Positions 52,711 to 62,719 are shown, numbered from the stretch's first letter. The stretch is DNA of 64,000 nucleotides from Microbacterium oxydans (GCF_900095745.1 NZ_FMIR01000017.1:186001-250000); one strand, 5' to 3'. Program-made: numbers and translations. Notes: generated by a model not told the origin, from the sequence alone.

Positions 52711-55547
52711 CCTCGACCGTCGAGCGGCCGGAGACGAGGACGTCCGACCAGCCCTCCTCGTCCGTCCGACGGCCGGGGAGGCGTGCCCGCTGGCGCGTCG
52801 CCGCCCGGCTCGCGCACCGGCAGCTGCGCCGCACCCTCCTGTCGAGCGCGCTCATCAGCACCCTCGTCCTGCTCCCGATCGCCGCCATGACCGCCTATGC
52901 GGTCATAGGGGCGAGCATGATCGGCAGCCCACAGGAGCGCGTGACCGCGGAACTGGGACGGATGCAGGCGTGGATCTCGGTGGGTGGCCTGCCGGGAAGC
53001 GGATTCTGGCAGTCCCCCACCGACCCCACATGGACGGGATATCCCGACAACTCCGGCAATGCCCCCGAGGGGACGCCGATCGCGGATCCGACCACTGTGC
53101 TGCCGTCCGGCACCGAGGCGATCCGCGTCGTCGAGTCCACCGTGCGAGTGCAGACTCCCGACGGCTTGACGGGGATGCCCGCGTGGGGAGGCGAAGTCTG
53201 GGATGCGCGCTTCGAGGGACGGTACGAGCTTCTCGAGGGGACGACCCCGCGGTCCGGCAGCGAGATCATGGCGACCCCGGCCGCACTCGAGCGGCTCGGG
53301 ATCGCGATCGGAGACGAGGTCGTCGTCACCGACGGCGAGCGCACCTACACCGTCGTCGGGACGCTGGGCTCCGCAGTTCTCTCCGATGCGACCTCCGCGC
53401 TCTTCCTGCCGGCGAGCGCTGGACTCTCCGGCGACGCCCGCTGGTATCTCCCCGACCTGTCACTCAACTGGCCGGAGGTCGAGAAGCTGAACGGAGACGG
53501 CGTCGTCGCCTACTCGCGGTCAGTGATCCAGGAACCGCCGGTCATCTCGGACCAGACGAGGGGCGGGTGGTCCGGAGCGGACGATGGCGCCCTGTGGACG
53601 GTGCTCATCGTGCTCGTCGCCGGCGGGCTCTTCGCCGCGTACGTGGTGGTGATGCTCGCGGGTGCCGCCTTCGCGGTCGCCGCACGGCGCCAGCAGCGGT
53701 CTCTCGCCGTCGCCGCAAGCGTCGGAGCGTCGCCGTCGGACCTGCGCCGGGTCATCCTGCTCCAGGGCACGGCTCTGGGCCTTATCGCCGGCATTCTCGG
53801 TCTGGCCCTCGGCGTCGGGGCGGCCGCGGTCACGATGGCACTCCTCGCCGACGGATCGGCCACCCAGTTCTGGGGTTTCCACGTGCCGTGGCTGATACTT
53901 GCGGGGATCCTTTTCTTCTCGGTGCTGGTCGGTACGGCATCCGCAGTGCTCCCCGCACGCACGGTCGCCCGCACCGACGCCCTCAGTGCGCTGCGCGGCG
54001 CGCGTCGTCCGCAGAGGCCCCGAGCGTCTCGGCCGATCTGGGGATCGATCCTCCTGATCCTCGGCGTCGCGCTCACGATCGGCAGCGCCTTCGCGATCCT
54101 CGCCATCGAGGTGACGGATCTCCCGTGGGACTCGCCGCTGCGGGCAATTCCTCCGTTCGGCATCGTGATCGGGCCGATCCTCGTGCAGATCGGCATCCTG
54201 CTCTCCGGGCGCTGGCTGCTGTGGATCACCGCCAAAGCGCTCTCGCCGGTCAGCGTCGCCGCTCGCATCGCCGCCCGCGACGCCGCAGCGAACTCCTCAC
54301 GCACGGTTCCCGCTTTCGCCGCGATCGCCGCGACCGTCTTCGTCGCGGTCTTCGCCCTGAGCCAGACCTCCATGCAGAACGCGTGGACCGCGCGGGACTG
54401 GGCGTATCAGGCTCCGGTCGGCACCCTTGCGATCGGCATCCAGCCGACCGGAGCCGAGTCGACCGTCGATGCGTCCGTCGCTTCCGACGCAGCCGACGCG
54501 GGAATCGCGCTCGCGGACAGCGTGGGGGCGTCCGGCACGGCCGTCATCGCCCGCCAGCCTGAGGTGTGGGGCTACGCGAACGCGCTCGACATTCCCGCGG
54601 ACGAGACACGGGTCATCGCCGTGATGCCGGAACGCCATCTCCTGGACCCCGAAAGCGAGGCTTCCTTCACGGCGAACGGCCAGAACCGACCGAACCCGAT
54701 CGCGGTGGTCTCGGCGGAGGAGCTCGACGGGGCCCTGGGCATCACGGTGACTGCTGCCCAGCGTGCTGCGTATCGAGACGGTGCGGCGATCGTCACCGAC
54801 CCACGGTATGTCACCGACGGCACGATCGAGGTCGGCGCCTGGAGCGGCCGGGATGTATACGACGGGAAGGCGCCCGACAACATCTGGACCGCATGGGTAG
54901 ACGCGGCACCACGCGGCGAGCCGCTCTGGGAACGGAAGGTCGACGCCATCGCGCTCGAACTCCCCCACCAAGCCATCGCGATCGCGATTGCCCCGGAGAC
55001 CGCGGCGGAGTTGGACATGGCGACGACTCCCAGCCTGGTGATCGCCTCGTTCGACGCCCCCGTGCCGGTGGAGGTGCGCGACCGCGTGCAGGAACACGCC
55101 GATGCGCTGGCGACAGCCGACTGGCTCGTCTCCCCGTACTTCGAGAACGGCCCGCCCGAGGACTCCCTGTGGATCGTGCCGATCCTGAGCGCGGTGGGTG
55201 TGCTCGTCCTCGGCGCGAGCGGTGTGGCTCTGAGTCTGGCGCGGTTCGAGCGCCGCCCCGACGACGCCACGCTCTCCGCGGTCGGCGGCACTAACGGCCT
55301 CCGTCGCCGAGTCGGCCTCTGGCAGGGACTCATCATCGCCGGGTTCGGCACTCTCGCGGGAGCCGTGGCCGGGGTGCTGCCCCCGATCGGTTTCGCGATC
55401 CAGTCGCGCGGCTTCCTCCTGATTCCGGACATCCCCTGGGCAGTGCTCGCCCTGCTCGCGGTCGCGCTGCCTCTCGCGATCGCCGCGGTCAGCTGGCTCA
55501 TCCCCCCGCGGCGGGCAGAACTCACCCGACGTACGGCGATCGCCTGA
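52707..55547 (+). CDS. FtsX-type ABC transporter permease
   Basis: A 946-residue permease with the double FtsX layout: one helix near 50, a large extracytoplasmic domain (about 75-285), three helices with an FtsX signature, a turn with four more helices around 430-560, a second outer domain (about 565-815) and three last helices. Such mechanotransmission-type exporters drive antibiotic or lipoprotein extrusion. Coupled to the ATPase gene by ATGA. The cargo is not known. Confidence 0.9.
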   Translation: MTSTVERPETRTSDQPSSSVRRPGRRARWRVAARLAHRQLRRTLLSSALISTLVLLPIAAMTAYAVIGASMIGSPQERVTAELGRMQAWISVGGLPGSGFWQSPTDPTWTGYPDNSGNAPEGTPIADPTTVLPSGTEAIRVVESTVRVQTPDGLTGMPAWGGEVWDARFEGRYELLEGTTPRSGSEIMATPAALERLGIAIGDEVVVTDGERTYTVVGTLGSAVLSDATSALFLPASAGLSGDARWYLPDLSLNWPEVEKLNGDGVVAYSRSVIQEPPVISDQTRGGWSGADDGALWTVLIVLVAGGLFAAYVVVMLAGAAFAVAARRQQRSLAVAASVGASPSDLRRVILLQGTALGLIAGILGLALGVGAAAVTMALLADGSATQFWGFHVPWLILAGILFFSVLVGTASAVLPARTVARTDALSALRGARRPQRPRASRPIWGSILLILGVALTIGSAFAILAIEVTDLPWDSPLRAIPPFGIVIGPILVQIGILLSGRWLLWITAKALSPVSVAARIAARDAAANSSRTVPAFAAIAATVFVAVFALSQTSMQNAWTARDWAYQAPVGTLAIGIQPTGAESTVDASVASDAADAGIALADSVGASGTAVIARQPEVWGYANALDIPADETRVIAVMPERHLLDPESEASFTANGQNRPNPIAVVSAEELDGALGITVTAAQRAAYRDGAAIVTDPRYVTDGTIEVGAWSGRDVYDGKAPDNIWTAWVDAAPRGEPLWERKVDAIALELPHQAIAIAIAPETAAELDMATTPSLVIASFDAPVPVEVRDRVQEHADALATADWLVSPYFENGPPEDSLWIVPILSAVGVLVLGASGVALSLARFERRPDDATLSAVGGTNGLRRRVGLWQGLIIAGFGTLAGAVAGVLPPIGFAIQSRGFLLIPDIPWAVLALLAVALPLAIAAVSWLIPPRRAELTRRTAIA

Positions 55548-55611
55548 CGTGCCCTGAGCGAACAGTGCCCGCCCGAAGCGGATGCTCAGCCACCGCCTGT
55601 GCGCGAGAAAC

Positions 55612-55617
55612 TAGGAT
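55612..55617 (+). promoter_or_regulatory. -10 element of the coiled-coil gene, leaderless type
   Basis: TAGGAT is six bases (CGAGCC) before the ATG at 55624. Confidence 0.55.
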
Positions 55618-55623
55618 CGAGCC

Positions 55624-56949
55624 ATGGCTGGAATATGGGGCAGACGCAAACGCGAACAGGAAGAACTCGCCGCACAGGACGCCGATCTGGCGCGTCGCGC
55701 CGAGCAGGCACTGGTCGGCGCGGACGAGCGGATCCGCACGACGTCGGATGAGCTCTCCTTCGCCGAGGCCGAACTCGGCGAATCGCTGACCGCGGACCTG
55801 CGCACAGCTCTCACCGCGGTGCGCACCCACCTGCGCGAGGCATTCCAGCTCCACCAGCTGAACCATGATGAGATCCCCGACACACCAGAGGAGCTGCGCA
55901 CGCGGAACGCGCGCATCCTGCAGCTGTGCGACTGGGCTCAGGATCTTCTCGACGAGAAGACCTCCGTCCTCGCCGAATCCGTCGCAAAGGTTCGCCGCGC
56001 ACCCGAGATCATCGCGCAGGTGCGGGCGGATGCGGCCGCGCTCAGCACCCGCATCCCCCAGACCAACGAGGCCGTTGCCCGCCTCTCGGCGCGCTACGCC
56101 GACTCGGCCATGCACCAGATCACCGCCAGCGCCGCCGAGGCCGAGCAGCTCATCCGCTTCGCCACCCACAGCGCCGACATCTCCGAACGCCGTCGAGATG
56201 CCAAGCAGAACGAAGAGGCGAACATCGCCCTCGAGACGGCCACCGAGGCCACCCGGCGCGCATCCGCACTCCTCGATGCGGTCGAGGACTTCGAGATCGA
56301 GGCGCTCCGGGCGGAATCCACCCTCGCCGAGGTCGTCGCGGACTCCCGGGGTGACCTCATCGCCGCACGCAACGCCCCCGCAGTGCCCGCCGTCGCCGAG
56401 GCCGTCGCGGCGCTCCAGGCCGCGCTCTCCGCCCTCACGCCGTCCGGAAAGCCCAACGATCCGTTCGCCGAGCTCTCCCAGTTGCGCGACGCCAACTCGG
56501 CGCTCGACGAGGCCATCGCCAAGGCGCGCCACCGCGCCGAGAACCCCCTCCCGAGCATCGCGCAGGTGCAGCACGCGATCGACGACGCCGATCGTCAGCT
56601 CGGCGTCGCACGCGGCCTCATCGCGGGCCATCGCGGCTGGATCGGCGCCGACGCCCGCACGCGTCTCGCCGAGGCAGAGCGACTCCGCGTCGACGTCTCC
56701 GACCTCCTTCCGGCGGAGGACACGCGCGAGGCCGCCCTGATCCAGGCCCGTCGGGTCGCGCACCTCGCCTCCGAGGCTCTCCAGCTGGCCCAGCGCGACA
56801 TCGACTCTTCGCGTCCGCGGGATCAGGACTGGGGCGGCGGCGGGGGCTGGGGCGGCGGACAGCGACGCGGCGGTGGCGGCGGCGACCTCGCATCCGGCAT
56901 CCTCGGCGGACTCGTGATCGGGAGCCTCCTGGACGGCATCTTCGACTGA
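55624..56949 (+). CDS. Soluble coiled-coil paralogue of the TPM-protein tail
   Basis: A 441-residue protein with no signal peptide and no TPM domain. Its body aligns by eye with the cytoplasmic part of the TPM protein at 2307-4349. Shared points are DELSFAEAELGE with EELGFAVAQFGE, the DEI-DT segment, and ARGLIAGHRGWIGADARTRLAEAE with AREFIETRRGTVGSTARTRLANAE. Both end in a Gly-rich stretch and a GG-I-L-GG-L hydrophobic patch (here ILGGLVIGSLLDGIFD). It probably sits in the cytoplasm or on the membrane and may join the same complex. Function unknown. Confidence 0.75.
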   Translation: MAGIWGRRKREQEELAAQDADLARRAEQALVGADERIRTTSDELSFAEAELGESLTADLRTALTAVRTHLREAFQLHQLNHDEIPDTPEELRTRNARILQLCDWAQDLLDEKTSVLAESVAKVRRAPEIIAQVRADAAALSTRIPQTNEAVARLSARYADSAMHQITASAAEAEQLIRFATHSADISERRRDAKQNEEANIALETATEATRRASALLDAVEDFEIEALRAESTLAEVVADSRGDLIAARNAPAVPAVAEAVAALQAALSALTPSGKPNDPFAELSQLRDANSALDEAIAKARHRAENPLPSIAQVQHAIDDADRQLGVARGLIAGHRGWIGADARTRLAEAERLRVDVSDLLPAEDTREAALIQARRVAHLASEALQLAQRDIDSSRPRDQDWGGGGGWGGGQRRGGGGGDLASGILGGLVIGSLLDGIFD

Positions 56950-56983
56950 CGACCCGCACCTGCGGCAGCGTCAGACGCCAGAA

Positions 56984-57011
56984 CGGCCCGGTCCCTCGAG
57001 GGACCGGGCCG
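56984..57011. terminator. Bidirectional terminator between the coiled-coil gene and hpf
   Basis: CGGCCCGGTCCCTC and GAGGGACCGGGCCG form a perfect 28-base palindrome between two convergent genes. Confidence 0.82.
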
Positions 57012-57024
57012 GTCTGCGACTCCG

Positions 57025-57681
57025 TCAGGAAGCGAGGGCCTCAGAGGGCGGCGCTTGCGTGCTCAATGCGATCACGCCGTAGTCCCAACCCTTGCGCCGG
57101 TAGACGACACTCGGGTGGTCGGTGCGGACATCGACGAAGAGGAAGAAGTCGTGCCCGACCAGTTCCATCCGATCGACCGCCTCTTCCACCGTCATCCACT
57201 CGGCGTCGAAACTCTTCGTGCGGATGACGACGGGCGAGTAGGACTCGTCCTCCGACTGCTGCACCGGAACACTGCCCGTCGCGACGGCGTGGAGCAGGTC
57301 CACGGATGCCGGCTGGACATCGATGCCCTCCAGCGATCCGGTGCCCTTCTCGAAGTGGGCGCCGCGCGGGTGCTGTCGGCCATCGACACGCTTCTCCTTC
57401 GCACGACGAAGCTGCTCGGACATCTTGTCGATGGCGAGATCGAGAGCCACGAACTTGTCACCGTCCGTCGCCTCCGCGCGGACGACCGGTCCCTTGCCGA
57501 CCAGTGTCAGCTCGACGGTCTCGTCCGGGATGCGCCCATTGCGATACACGCGGTGGGTGACCTTGACATCCAGTCGTTGCGCCCGTGACGCAAACATCTG
57601 GACCTTGGCGATCTTCTCTTCGACAACGGTTCGGAAGCGATCGGTGATACCCACCCCGACGCCAACGATGCTTGTTTCCAT
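57025..57681 (-). CDS. hpf: Ribosome hibernation-promoting factor, long form
   Basis: A 218-residue long-type HPF that dimerises 70S ribosomes in stationary phase. Residues 1-105 are the ribosome-binding domain (METSIVGVGVGIT, IDKMSEQLRRAKEKR). After a linker the C-terminal dimerisation domain reads VVIRTKSFDAEWMTVEEAVDRMELVGHDFFLFVD and VVYRRKGWDYGVI. AAGGAGG precedes the ATG. Confidence 0.94.
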   Translation of the reverse strand: METSIVGVGVGITDRFRTVVEEKIAKVQMFASRAQRLDVKVTHRVYRNGRIPDETVELTLVGKGPVVRAEATDGDKFVALDLAIDKMSEQLRRAKEKRVDGRQHPRGAHFEKGTGSLEGIDVQPASVDLLHAVATGSVPVQQSEDESYSPVVIRTKSFDAEWMTVEEAVDRMELVGHDFFLFVDVRTDHPSVVYRRKGWDYGVIALSTQAPPSEALAS

Positions 57682-57743
57682 TGCTGCCTCCTTGTCCCGG
57701 TCCTCCCGGCCAAGGGCGGACCGTGGTCGCCTTGTGTCACCCC

Positions 57744-57749
57744 ACCGTA
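57744..57749 (-). promoter_or_regulatory. -10 element of hpf
   Basis: TACGGT on the minus strand lies about 62 bases before the hpf ATG, giving a leader of about 55 nt that carries the Shine-Dalgarno. Confidence 0.4.
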
Positions 57750-57816
57750 GTCCGACCGTCGACGGATGTCACGGGGTTGCGACCCTGTGTCGCCGGTGCG
57801 TTCTCGATGAGGTTCC

Positions 57817-58461
57817 TCAGAATCCCGACCGATGCGGCGTGGCGGCGAGCACCACCGCTGCCACGGTGCGATAGCCAGCCGCTTCGAGCGCTCTGGCCGC
57901 CTCATCGAGCGTCGCCCCTGTGGTCACGACGTCGTCGACGATCACGACCTCGGCGCCCTCTCCCCGCCCCCGCGCGTGCATCGTGCCGCGAACGTTCTCC
58001 TCACGCTCGCGCGCCCCCAAGCCGCGCTGATCGACGGCTGCGGCCACGAGCGAGAGCATCCGTTGCGGCTGGGCATGTGCGCGGCGGATCAGCAGCTCGG
58101 GCACGCGATAGCCGCGGCGGCGGAACGCTCCTCGTGCAGTGGGTACCGGCACGATCCAGGTCATCGGGGTCGCGAATGGGGAGAGCACCGTCGCGAGCGC
58201 CGCAGCCAGCGGCCGAGCGAGGTACGTCTCACCCTCGCCCTTGAGGCTGCGGATGCAGCGCGCCGCGACCCCGTCGAACTCGAGCGCGGCGTGCACCGGC
58301 AGGCCTCCCGGCGTCACCGACGATCGCGGACGCGGCGTCAGGTCGCACCGGCACCGCGGACACAGCAGTGTTCCCGGCTCATCGCATCCTGCGCAGGTCG
58401 CCGCCAGCAGGAACGCCGCCAGCTCCGCCCCGACTCCGAGGAGACGGGAAGATGTCTGCAT
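57817..58461 (-). CDS. comF: ComF-family phosphoribosyltransferase-like protein
   Basis: A 214-residue ComF/GntX-family protein, linked to DNA uptake in competent bacteria and conserved in non-competent ones. CAGC and CPRC near residues 23-36 form a zinc knuckle; the phosphoribosyl-binding loop is VVIVDDVVTTGATLDEA. The ATG (MQTSSRLLG) has CAGAAT six bases upstream, a possible leaderless -10. Gene order with lpqB and hpf is conserved. Confidence 0.88.
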   Translation of the reverse strand: MQTSSRLLGVGAELAAFLLAATCAGCDEPGTLLCPRCRCDLTPRPRSSVTPGGLPVHAALEFDGVAARCIRSLKGEGETYLARPLAAALATVLSPFATPMTWIVPVPTARGAFRRRGYRVPELLIRRAHAQPQRMLSLVAAAVDQRGLGAREREENVRGTMHARGRGEGAEVVIVDDVVTTGATLDEAARALEAAGYRTVAAVVLAATPHRSGF

Positions 58462-58554
58462 CCGACGATTCTGGGGCCGCGCCCTGCACCCCGCCGACGA
58501 CGAGGCCGCTACCGTCGACAACAGCGATCAATCCCCCCGGGCGTGCAGGAGGAG

Positions 58555-60273
58555 TCACTCCCCGACGCGCGTGGCGAGCACCGAGATGTCGGACGCGACC
58601 TCGCGCCACGCCGACCCCGCGTGTGCGAACAGCTGGCCGCCCGCGCCCAGGATGCGAACCCCGGCAGCAGTCCGTGCGCCGGCCGCCGAGACGGCGTCGC
58701 CCGGAGCGGCCTCCGACGTGCCGGGGCCGCCCACCGTCTGGGTGATGAGCCGAGGGCTGACCGGATCCACCAGCACACCCAGCCGGTCCGGCCCCAGCCA
58801 CACCAGACCCGTCGCCGCCTCATCGAGCTGCACCAACTGCTTGGCATCTCCGAGCTCCACGGGGAGCCCCGCCGAGTCACGGATGACAGCGGCCACGACG
58901 ACCCAGCGCTGCTTGCCGACGGTGAGCACCGCCGCCACGCGGCTGCCATCCCCGGCGACGCGCAGGTCCGAGACCGCCGATGCCGTCGGCCAGGCATTCC
59001 CGATCTTGTGCGCGGCGATATCGCTACCCCACGCCTGCAGGGCCGCCGGGTCACCTTCGGGAACGGTCCAGGTGTACCCGTACGGGTCGAGGGACGGTTC
59101 GATCAGTCCCGGTGGCGCATCGAACTCGTTGCGGCTTCCGTCGCCGACCCGGTACACCCGCCCGTCGCCGAGCTGGACTGCCGCGATGGAGTCGTCAAGG
59201 GCCACATCGATCGACGTGATGGGCTGCGGCATCGCGGCGATCTCGGCACTGATTCCGGCGATCGGGGAGATCTCGTCCCCCACGATCCGACCGAACACAC
59301 CGTTCTGCAGTACGAGAGTGCCGATCTCCGCCGACGGCTCCACGACGTCGACGACCCCCGCGTCGACGCTGCGACCATCGACGGTGAACTGCACGCGGGT
59401 GACGGCGACCCCCGCGGCCCGCAGAGTGGCCTGCAACTGCGTGCGCATGCGAGAGAGCGTCGTCTCGTCGAGTGCGGCCGCAGGGCGGGTGAGGGCGACG
59501 TCGGCCACCTGCCCGGTGATGAGCACGGCATCCTGGGCCAACTGCACGTCGGCGGGGAAGGCGTTCTGCACCGCGGGGTCGAGCCAATCGCTCGGAGCAT
59601 CGCCGATCAGGGCCTGGGTCACGGTGGTCGCCGGACTCTGCCGCCGCGGGAACCACCGCATGTCGGGCACCAGACGCGACCAGGTGAGGTCGAAGTACTG
59701 GAGCGGATAGCCCTCGAAGACGTTCTCGAATCGAGGCTCGTCGATCACGATCCCGTCGAGGGCTTCCGTGATGCGCCATTCACCGTCCTCCATGCGCTGC
59801 AGTGTGAACGGCATGGTGGAGGCACCGAGTGCTTCCGAGTAGGTGTTCGCATCGTCGACGCTGGCGACCAGATCGAGCAGGACCTGGACGTCGGCCGAGT
59901 CCGCGTTCTCGACGTCCGCCGGCGGAACGGTGGAAGTGATCGTGCGCGTGTCCGTACCGACGTCGATCGAGACCCCCGCTGCCGGCCGCCATGTGCGCTG
60001 CAGGTCGGGAGCCAGGAACTCCCGCGCCGTCGCCCAGTTGTCGGACGTCGTGATCCCCGCTTCGAGGAAACCCTCGACGATCTCCTCGGGACCGGCGCCC
60101 TTGATCGGTCCGGAGGCCACGGGAAGGAAGTCGACATCCTGCGTGGACTCCCCGAGTTCGAGCCCCACCGAGACCCCGCCGCTGGTCGGAAGCCCGGCGC
60201 AGGCGGTGAGCAGCAGCGCCACGAGGGCCACCGCGCCACCGCGCAGCGTCCTCGTCCATCTCGTCCGGTTCAT
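58555..60273 (-). CDS. lpqB: LpqB lipoprotein, MtrAB-associated
   Basis: A 572-residue lipoprotein (lipobox LTAC) that in mycobacteria binds the outer domain of MtrB and modulates its signalling. It has GerMN-type modules (SVGLELGE through about 300) and then the LpqB beta-propeller half. The start overlaps the mtrB stop by ATGA, giving the standard mtrA-mtrB-lpqB operon. Confidence 0.93.
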   Translation of the reverse strand: MNRTRWTRTLRGGAVALVALLLTACAGLPTSGGVSVGLELGESTQDVDFLPVASGPIKGAGPEEIVEGFLEAGITTSDNWATAREFLAPDLQRTWRPAAGVSIDVGTDTRTITSTVPPADVENADSADVQVLLDLVASVDDANTYSEALGASTMPFTLQRMEDGEWRITEALDGIVIDEPRFENVFEGYPLQYFDLTWSRLVPDMRWFPRRQSPATTVTQALIGDAPSDWLDPAVQNAFPADVQLAQDAVLITGQVADVALTRPAAALDETTLSRMRTQLQATLRAAGVAVTRVQFTVDGRSVDAGVVDVVEPSAEIGTLVLQNGVFGRIVGDEISPIAGISAEIAAMPQPITSIDVALDDSIAAVQLGDGRVYRVGDGSRNEFDAPPGLIEPSLDPYGYTWTVPEGDPAALQAWGSDIAAHKIGNAWPTASAVSDLRVAGDGSRVAAVLTVGKQRWVVVAAVIRDSAGLPVELGDAKQLVQLDEAATGLVWLGPDRLGVLVDPVSPRLITQTVGGPGTSEAAPGDAVSAAGARTAAGVRILGAGGQLFAHAGSAWREVASDISVLATRVGE

Positions 60274-61952
60274 GACCTGTCGCTCTCGTCGAAGAGCCCA
60301 GGGGGAGGCTCGGCCAGGGAGATCGGCTGCGTCGCATCCCCGAGTTCCGCGAGGGGCTCCTGCGGCTCGATCGGGACGGGGCTCGGGCCGTCCAGCACGC
60401 CCTCGTGACGGGGGATGGTGAGGACGAAGTTCGTGCCGACGCCGAGTTCGGACCAGACGGCGAGCGTACCGCCGTGCAGGGTGGCGTCGCCGAGCGCGAT
60501 GGACAGCCCCAGTCCGGTCCCTCCGATCGTCCGCTGACGGGAGGGATCAGCGCGCCAGAATCGGTCGAACACCCGTTCCGCGTCGTCCGGCTCCATTCCC
60601 ATCCCGAAGTCCCGCACCCCCGCCGCCACCGCATGCTGGTTGCTGTCGATCGTGATGACGACCGGGCGCCCCTCGCCGTGCTCGATGGCGTTGCCGATCA
60701 GGTTGCGCAGCACACGCCGCACGCGGCGGGGGTCCATGTCGACGGGCGAATACCCGCCGGGGGCGACCAGCCTCAGCTCCGTACCGTGTCCCTCCGCGAG
60801 CGGTCGCATCTGATCGATGATGTCCTCCGCCAGGTGCGCGAGGCTCGTCGCCTCCAGTTCGAGCTGCACCGACCCCGCGTCGTACCGACTGATCTCCAGC
60901 AGGTCGGACAGCAGCGTCTCGAACCGCTGCACCTGGGTGTGCAGCAGCTCGGCGGTGCGCGCGGTGGTGGGATCGAACTCCTCGCGCTGGTCGTTGAGCA
61001 TGTCGGCGGCGAGCCGGATCGTGGTGAGCGGAGTGCGAAGCTCGTGCGAGACATCGGAGACGAACCGCTGCTGCACCATCGACAGCTCGCCGAGCTCCTT
61101 GATCTGCGCCTCGATGCTGTCGGCCATCGCATTGAAGGACCGACCGAGGACGGCGAGCTCGTCCTCGCCGTGCACGTCGATGCGCACCCCGAGCTCGCCC
61201 GCAGCGAGTCGTGCGCTCGTCTCGGCTGCCTGCACGATCGGGGAAGCCACTGCCCGCAACACGATCCAGGAGATCGCGGCGACGATGGCCACGAGCCCGA
61301 TCCCGGCGATCCACAGCGTGCGCTGGACGAACACGAGGGTCTGATCGGCATCGCCGAGGTCGTAGGCGAAATAGATCTCGAAGGGTCCGGCCTCGGGGAC
61401 CTGCAACTGTTGCCCCACGACGATACCGGGAACCGGGGGGCCGTCCTCCACCGGAAGCGCGACCGACTGCCATGCCTGGCGATCGTCGAGCTTGACCACA
61501 CGTGCGCGCAGGTTCGGGCTCAGCAGGCTCTCGTTCAGCCCGGCCTCGAATCCGTTCAGTCGCGCGGTGTCCGCACCCGTGTCGATCTTGTAGCCCGCGA
61601 GCTGATCGGTGCTCGAGGTGCGGGCGAGCGTGTCCTGGATGCCGGCCCAGAGACTCGAAAGCGCCGCGGGGTCGTCTCCCACCTCGGCCACGTCGAGGAT
61701 GCGCTGGGCCTGGTCGACCGCGCGGCGCGCGTCTTCGAGGGCGACCGTCTTGCGCGAGATGAAGAGGTCGTTCTGGATCACGAGCGCCATCGTGACGCAG
61801 GTGATGAAGATCGCCAGCGATGTCGCGAGCAGCGTGATCGAGAGGGTGCGGAAGCGCAGCGAGCGTCGCCACAGAGTGCCGAGCATCGTCGGCCAGCCTC
61901 GCCAGTCGCGCAGGACAGCGACCGTCGTGGTGGTCGCTGTCGTCGCGGCCAT
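60270..61952 (-). CDS. mtrB: MtrB sensor histidine kinase
   Basis: A 560-residue membrane kinase controlling cell-wall and division genes through MtrA. One helix near 35-60, an outer domain to about 210, a second helix, a HAMP domain (RLAAGELGVRIDVHGEDELAVL), the H box VSHELRTPLTTIRLAADML, and an HATPase domain (NLIGNAIEHGEG, DFGMGMEPDDAERVFDRFWR, GLGLSIA). The ATG 61952 follows GGAG and lies seven bases after the mtrA stop; an ATG at 61994 inside mtrA is an alternative. Confidence 0.95.
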   Translation of the reverse strand: MAATTATTTTVAVLRDWRGWPTMLGTLWRRSLRFRTLSITLLATSLAIFITCVTMALVIQNDLFISRKTVALEDARRAVDQAQRILDVAEVGDDPAALSSLWAGIQDTLARTSSTDQLAGYKIDTGADTARLNGFEAGLNESLLSPNLRARVVKLDDRQAWQSVALPVEDGPPVPGIVVGQQLQVPEAGPFEIYFAYDLGDADQTLVFVQRTLWIAGIGLVAIVAAISWIVLRAVASPIVQAAETSARLAAGELGVRIDVHGEDELAVLGRSFNAMADSIEAQIKELGELSMVQQRFVSDVSHELRTPLTTIRLAADMLNDQREEFDPTTARTAELLHTQVQRFETLLSDLLEISRYDAGSVQLELEATSLAHLAEDIIDQMRPLAEGHGTELRLVAPGGYSPVDMDPRRVRRVLRNLIGNAIEHGEGRPVVITIDSNQHAVAAGVRDFGMGMEPDDAERVFDRFWRADPSRQRTIGGTGLGLSIALGDATLHGGTLAVWSELGVGTNFVLTIPRHEGVLDGPSPVPIEPQEPLAELGDATQPISLAEPPPGLFDESDRS

Positions 61953-61959
61953 CGTGCTC

Positions 61960-62640
61960 CTAGCCGACGCTCCCGGCACGGTAGCCGACGCCACGCACCG
62001 TCATCACGATCTTCGGGTTGTCCGGGTCGAGCTCGACCTTGGCGCGGAGGCGCTGCACGTGCACGTTCACCAGACGGGTATCGGCCTTGTAGTGGTACCC
62101 CCACACCTGCTCCAGGAGCATCTCGCGGGAGAAAACCTGCTGCGGCTTGGAGGCAAGTGCGACCAGCAGCTGGAACTCCAGCGGAGTGAGGGCGATGGGC
62201 GCCGTGCCCCGGCGCACCTCATGGGCGTCGACGTCGACGGTGAGGTCGCCCACCCGCAGCTGCTCGCTGGTGGTCTGCGGCGTCGGACGAAGACGAGTGC
62301 GGATCCGTGCCACGAGCTCTTTCGGGTTGAAAGGCTTGACCATGTAGTCGTCGGCGCCCACCTCGAGTCCGCGGACGACGTCTGCGGTGTCGCTGCGCGC
62401 CGTGAGCATGATGATCGGGACGCCGGATTCCGCGCGTATGCGTGTGCAGATCTCGATCCCATCCATGCCGGGCAGCATGAGGTCGAGCAGCACGAGATCG
62501 GGCCGCTGCGAGCGCCACTCGTCGACGGCACGCGCACCGTCCGCGCAGAACACCGGCTCGAAACCCTCGGTGCGCAGCACGATTCCGATCATCTCGGCGA
62601 GCGCTGTGTCATCATCGACCACGAGAATGCGTGAGGTCAT
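61960..62640 (-). CDS. mtrA: MtrA response regulator
   Basis: A 226-residue OmpR-type regulator. Receiver: VVDDDTAL acidic pocket, phospho-acceptor in DLVLLDLMLPGMDG, conserved Lys in YMVKPFNPKEL. Output: winged helix with TPLEFQLLVALASKPQQVFSREMLLEQVWGY and the DNA-contact helix DTRLVNVHVQRLRAKVE. The sequence is nearly that of mycobacterial MtrA. It heads the mtrAB-lpqB operon. Confidence 0.96.
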   Translation of the reverse strand: MTSRILVVDDDTALAEMIGIVLRTEGFEPVFCADGARAVDEWRSQRPDLVLLDLMLPGMDGIEICTRIRAESGVPIIMLTARSDTADVVRGLEVGADDYMVKPFNPKELVARIRTRLRPTPQTTSEQLRVGDLTVDVDAHEVRRGTAPIALTPLEFQLLVALASKPQQVFSREMLLEQVWGYHYKADTRLVNVHVQRLRAKVELDPDNPKIVMTVRGVGYRAGSVG

Positions 62641-62647
62641 AACTGTT

Positions 62648-62653
62648 ACCTTA
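62648..62653 (-). promoter_or_regulatory. -10 element of the mtrA operon, leaderless type
   Basis: TAAGGT on the minus strand is seven bases (AACAGTT) before the ATG at 62640. AAGG could alternatively serve as a weak ribosome-binding site. Confidence 0.45.
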
Positions 62654-62719
62654 TGGCACCGAGTCCCGCCGACCCCAGGTCTGCGCACCACGTGTGCGGT
62701 GTGACACGATGGAGCCACC

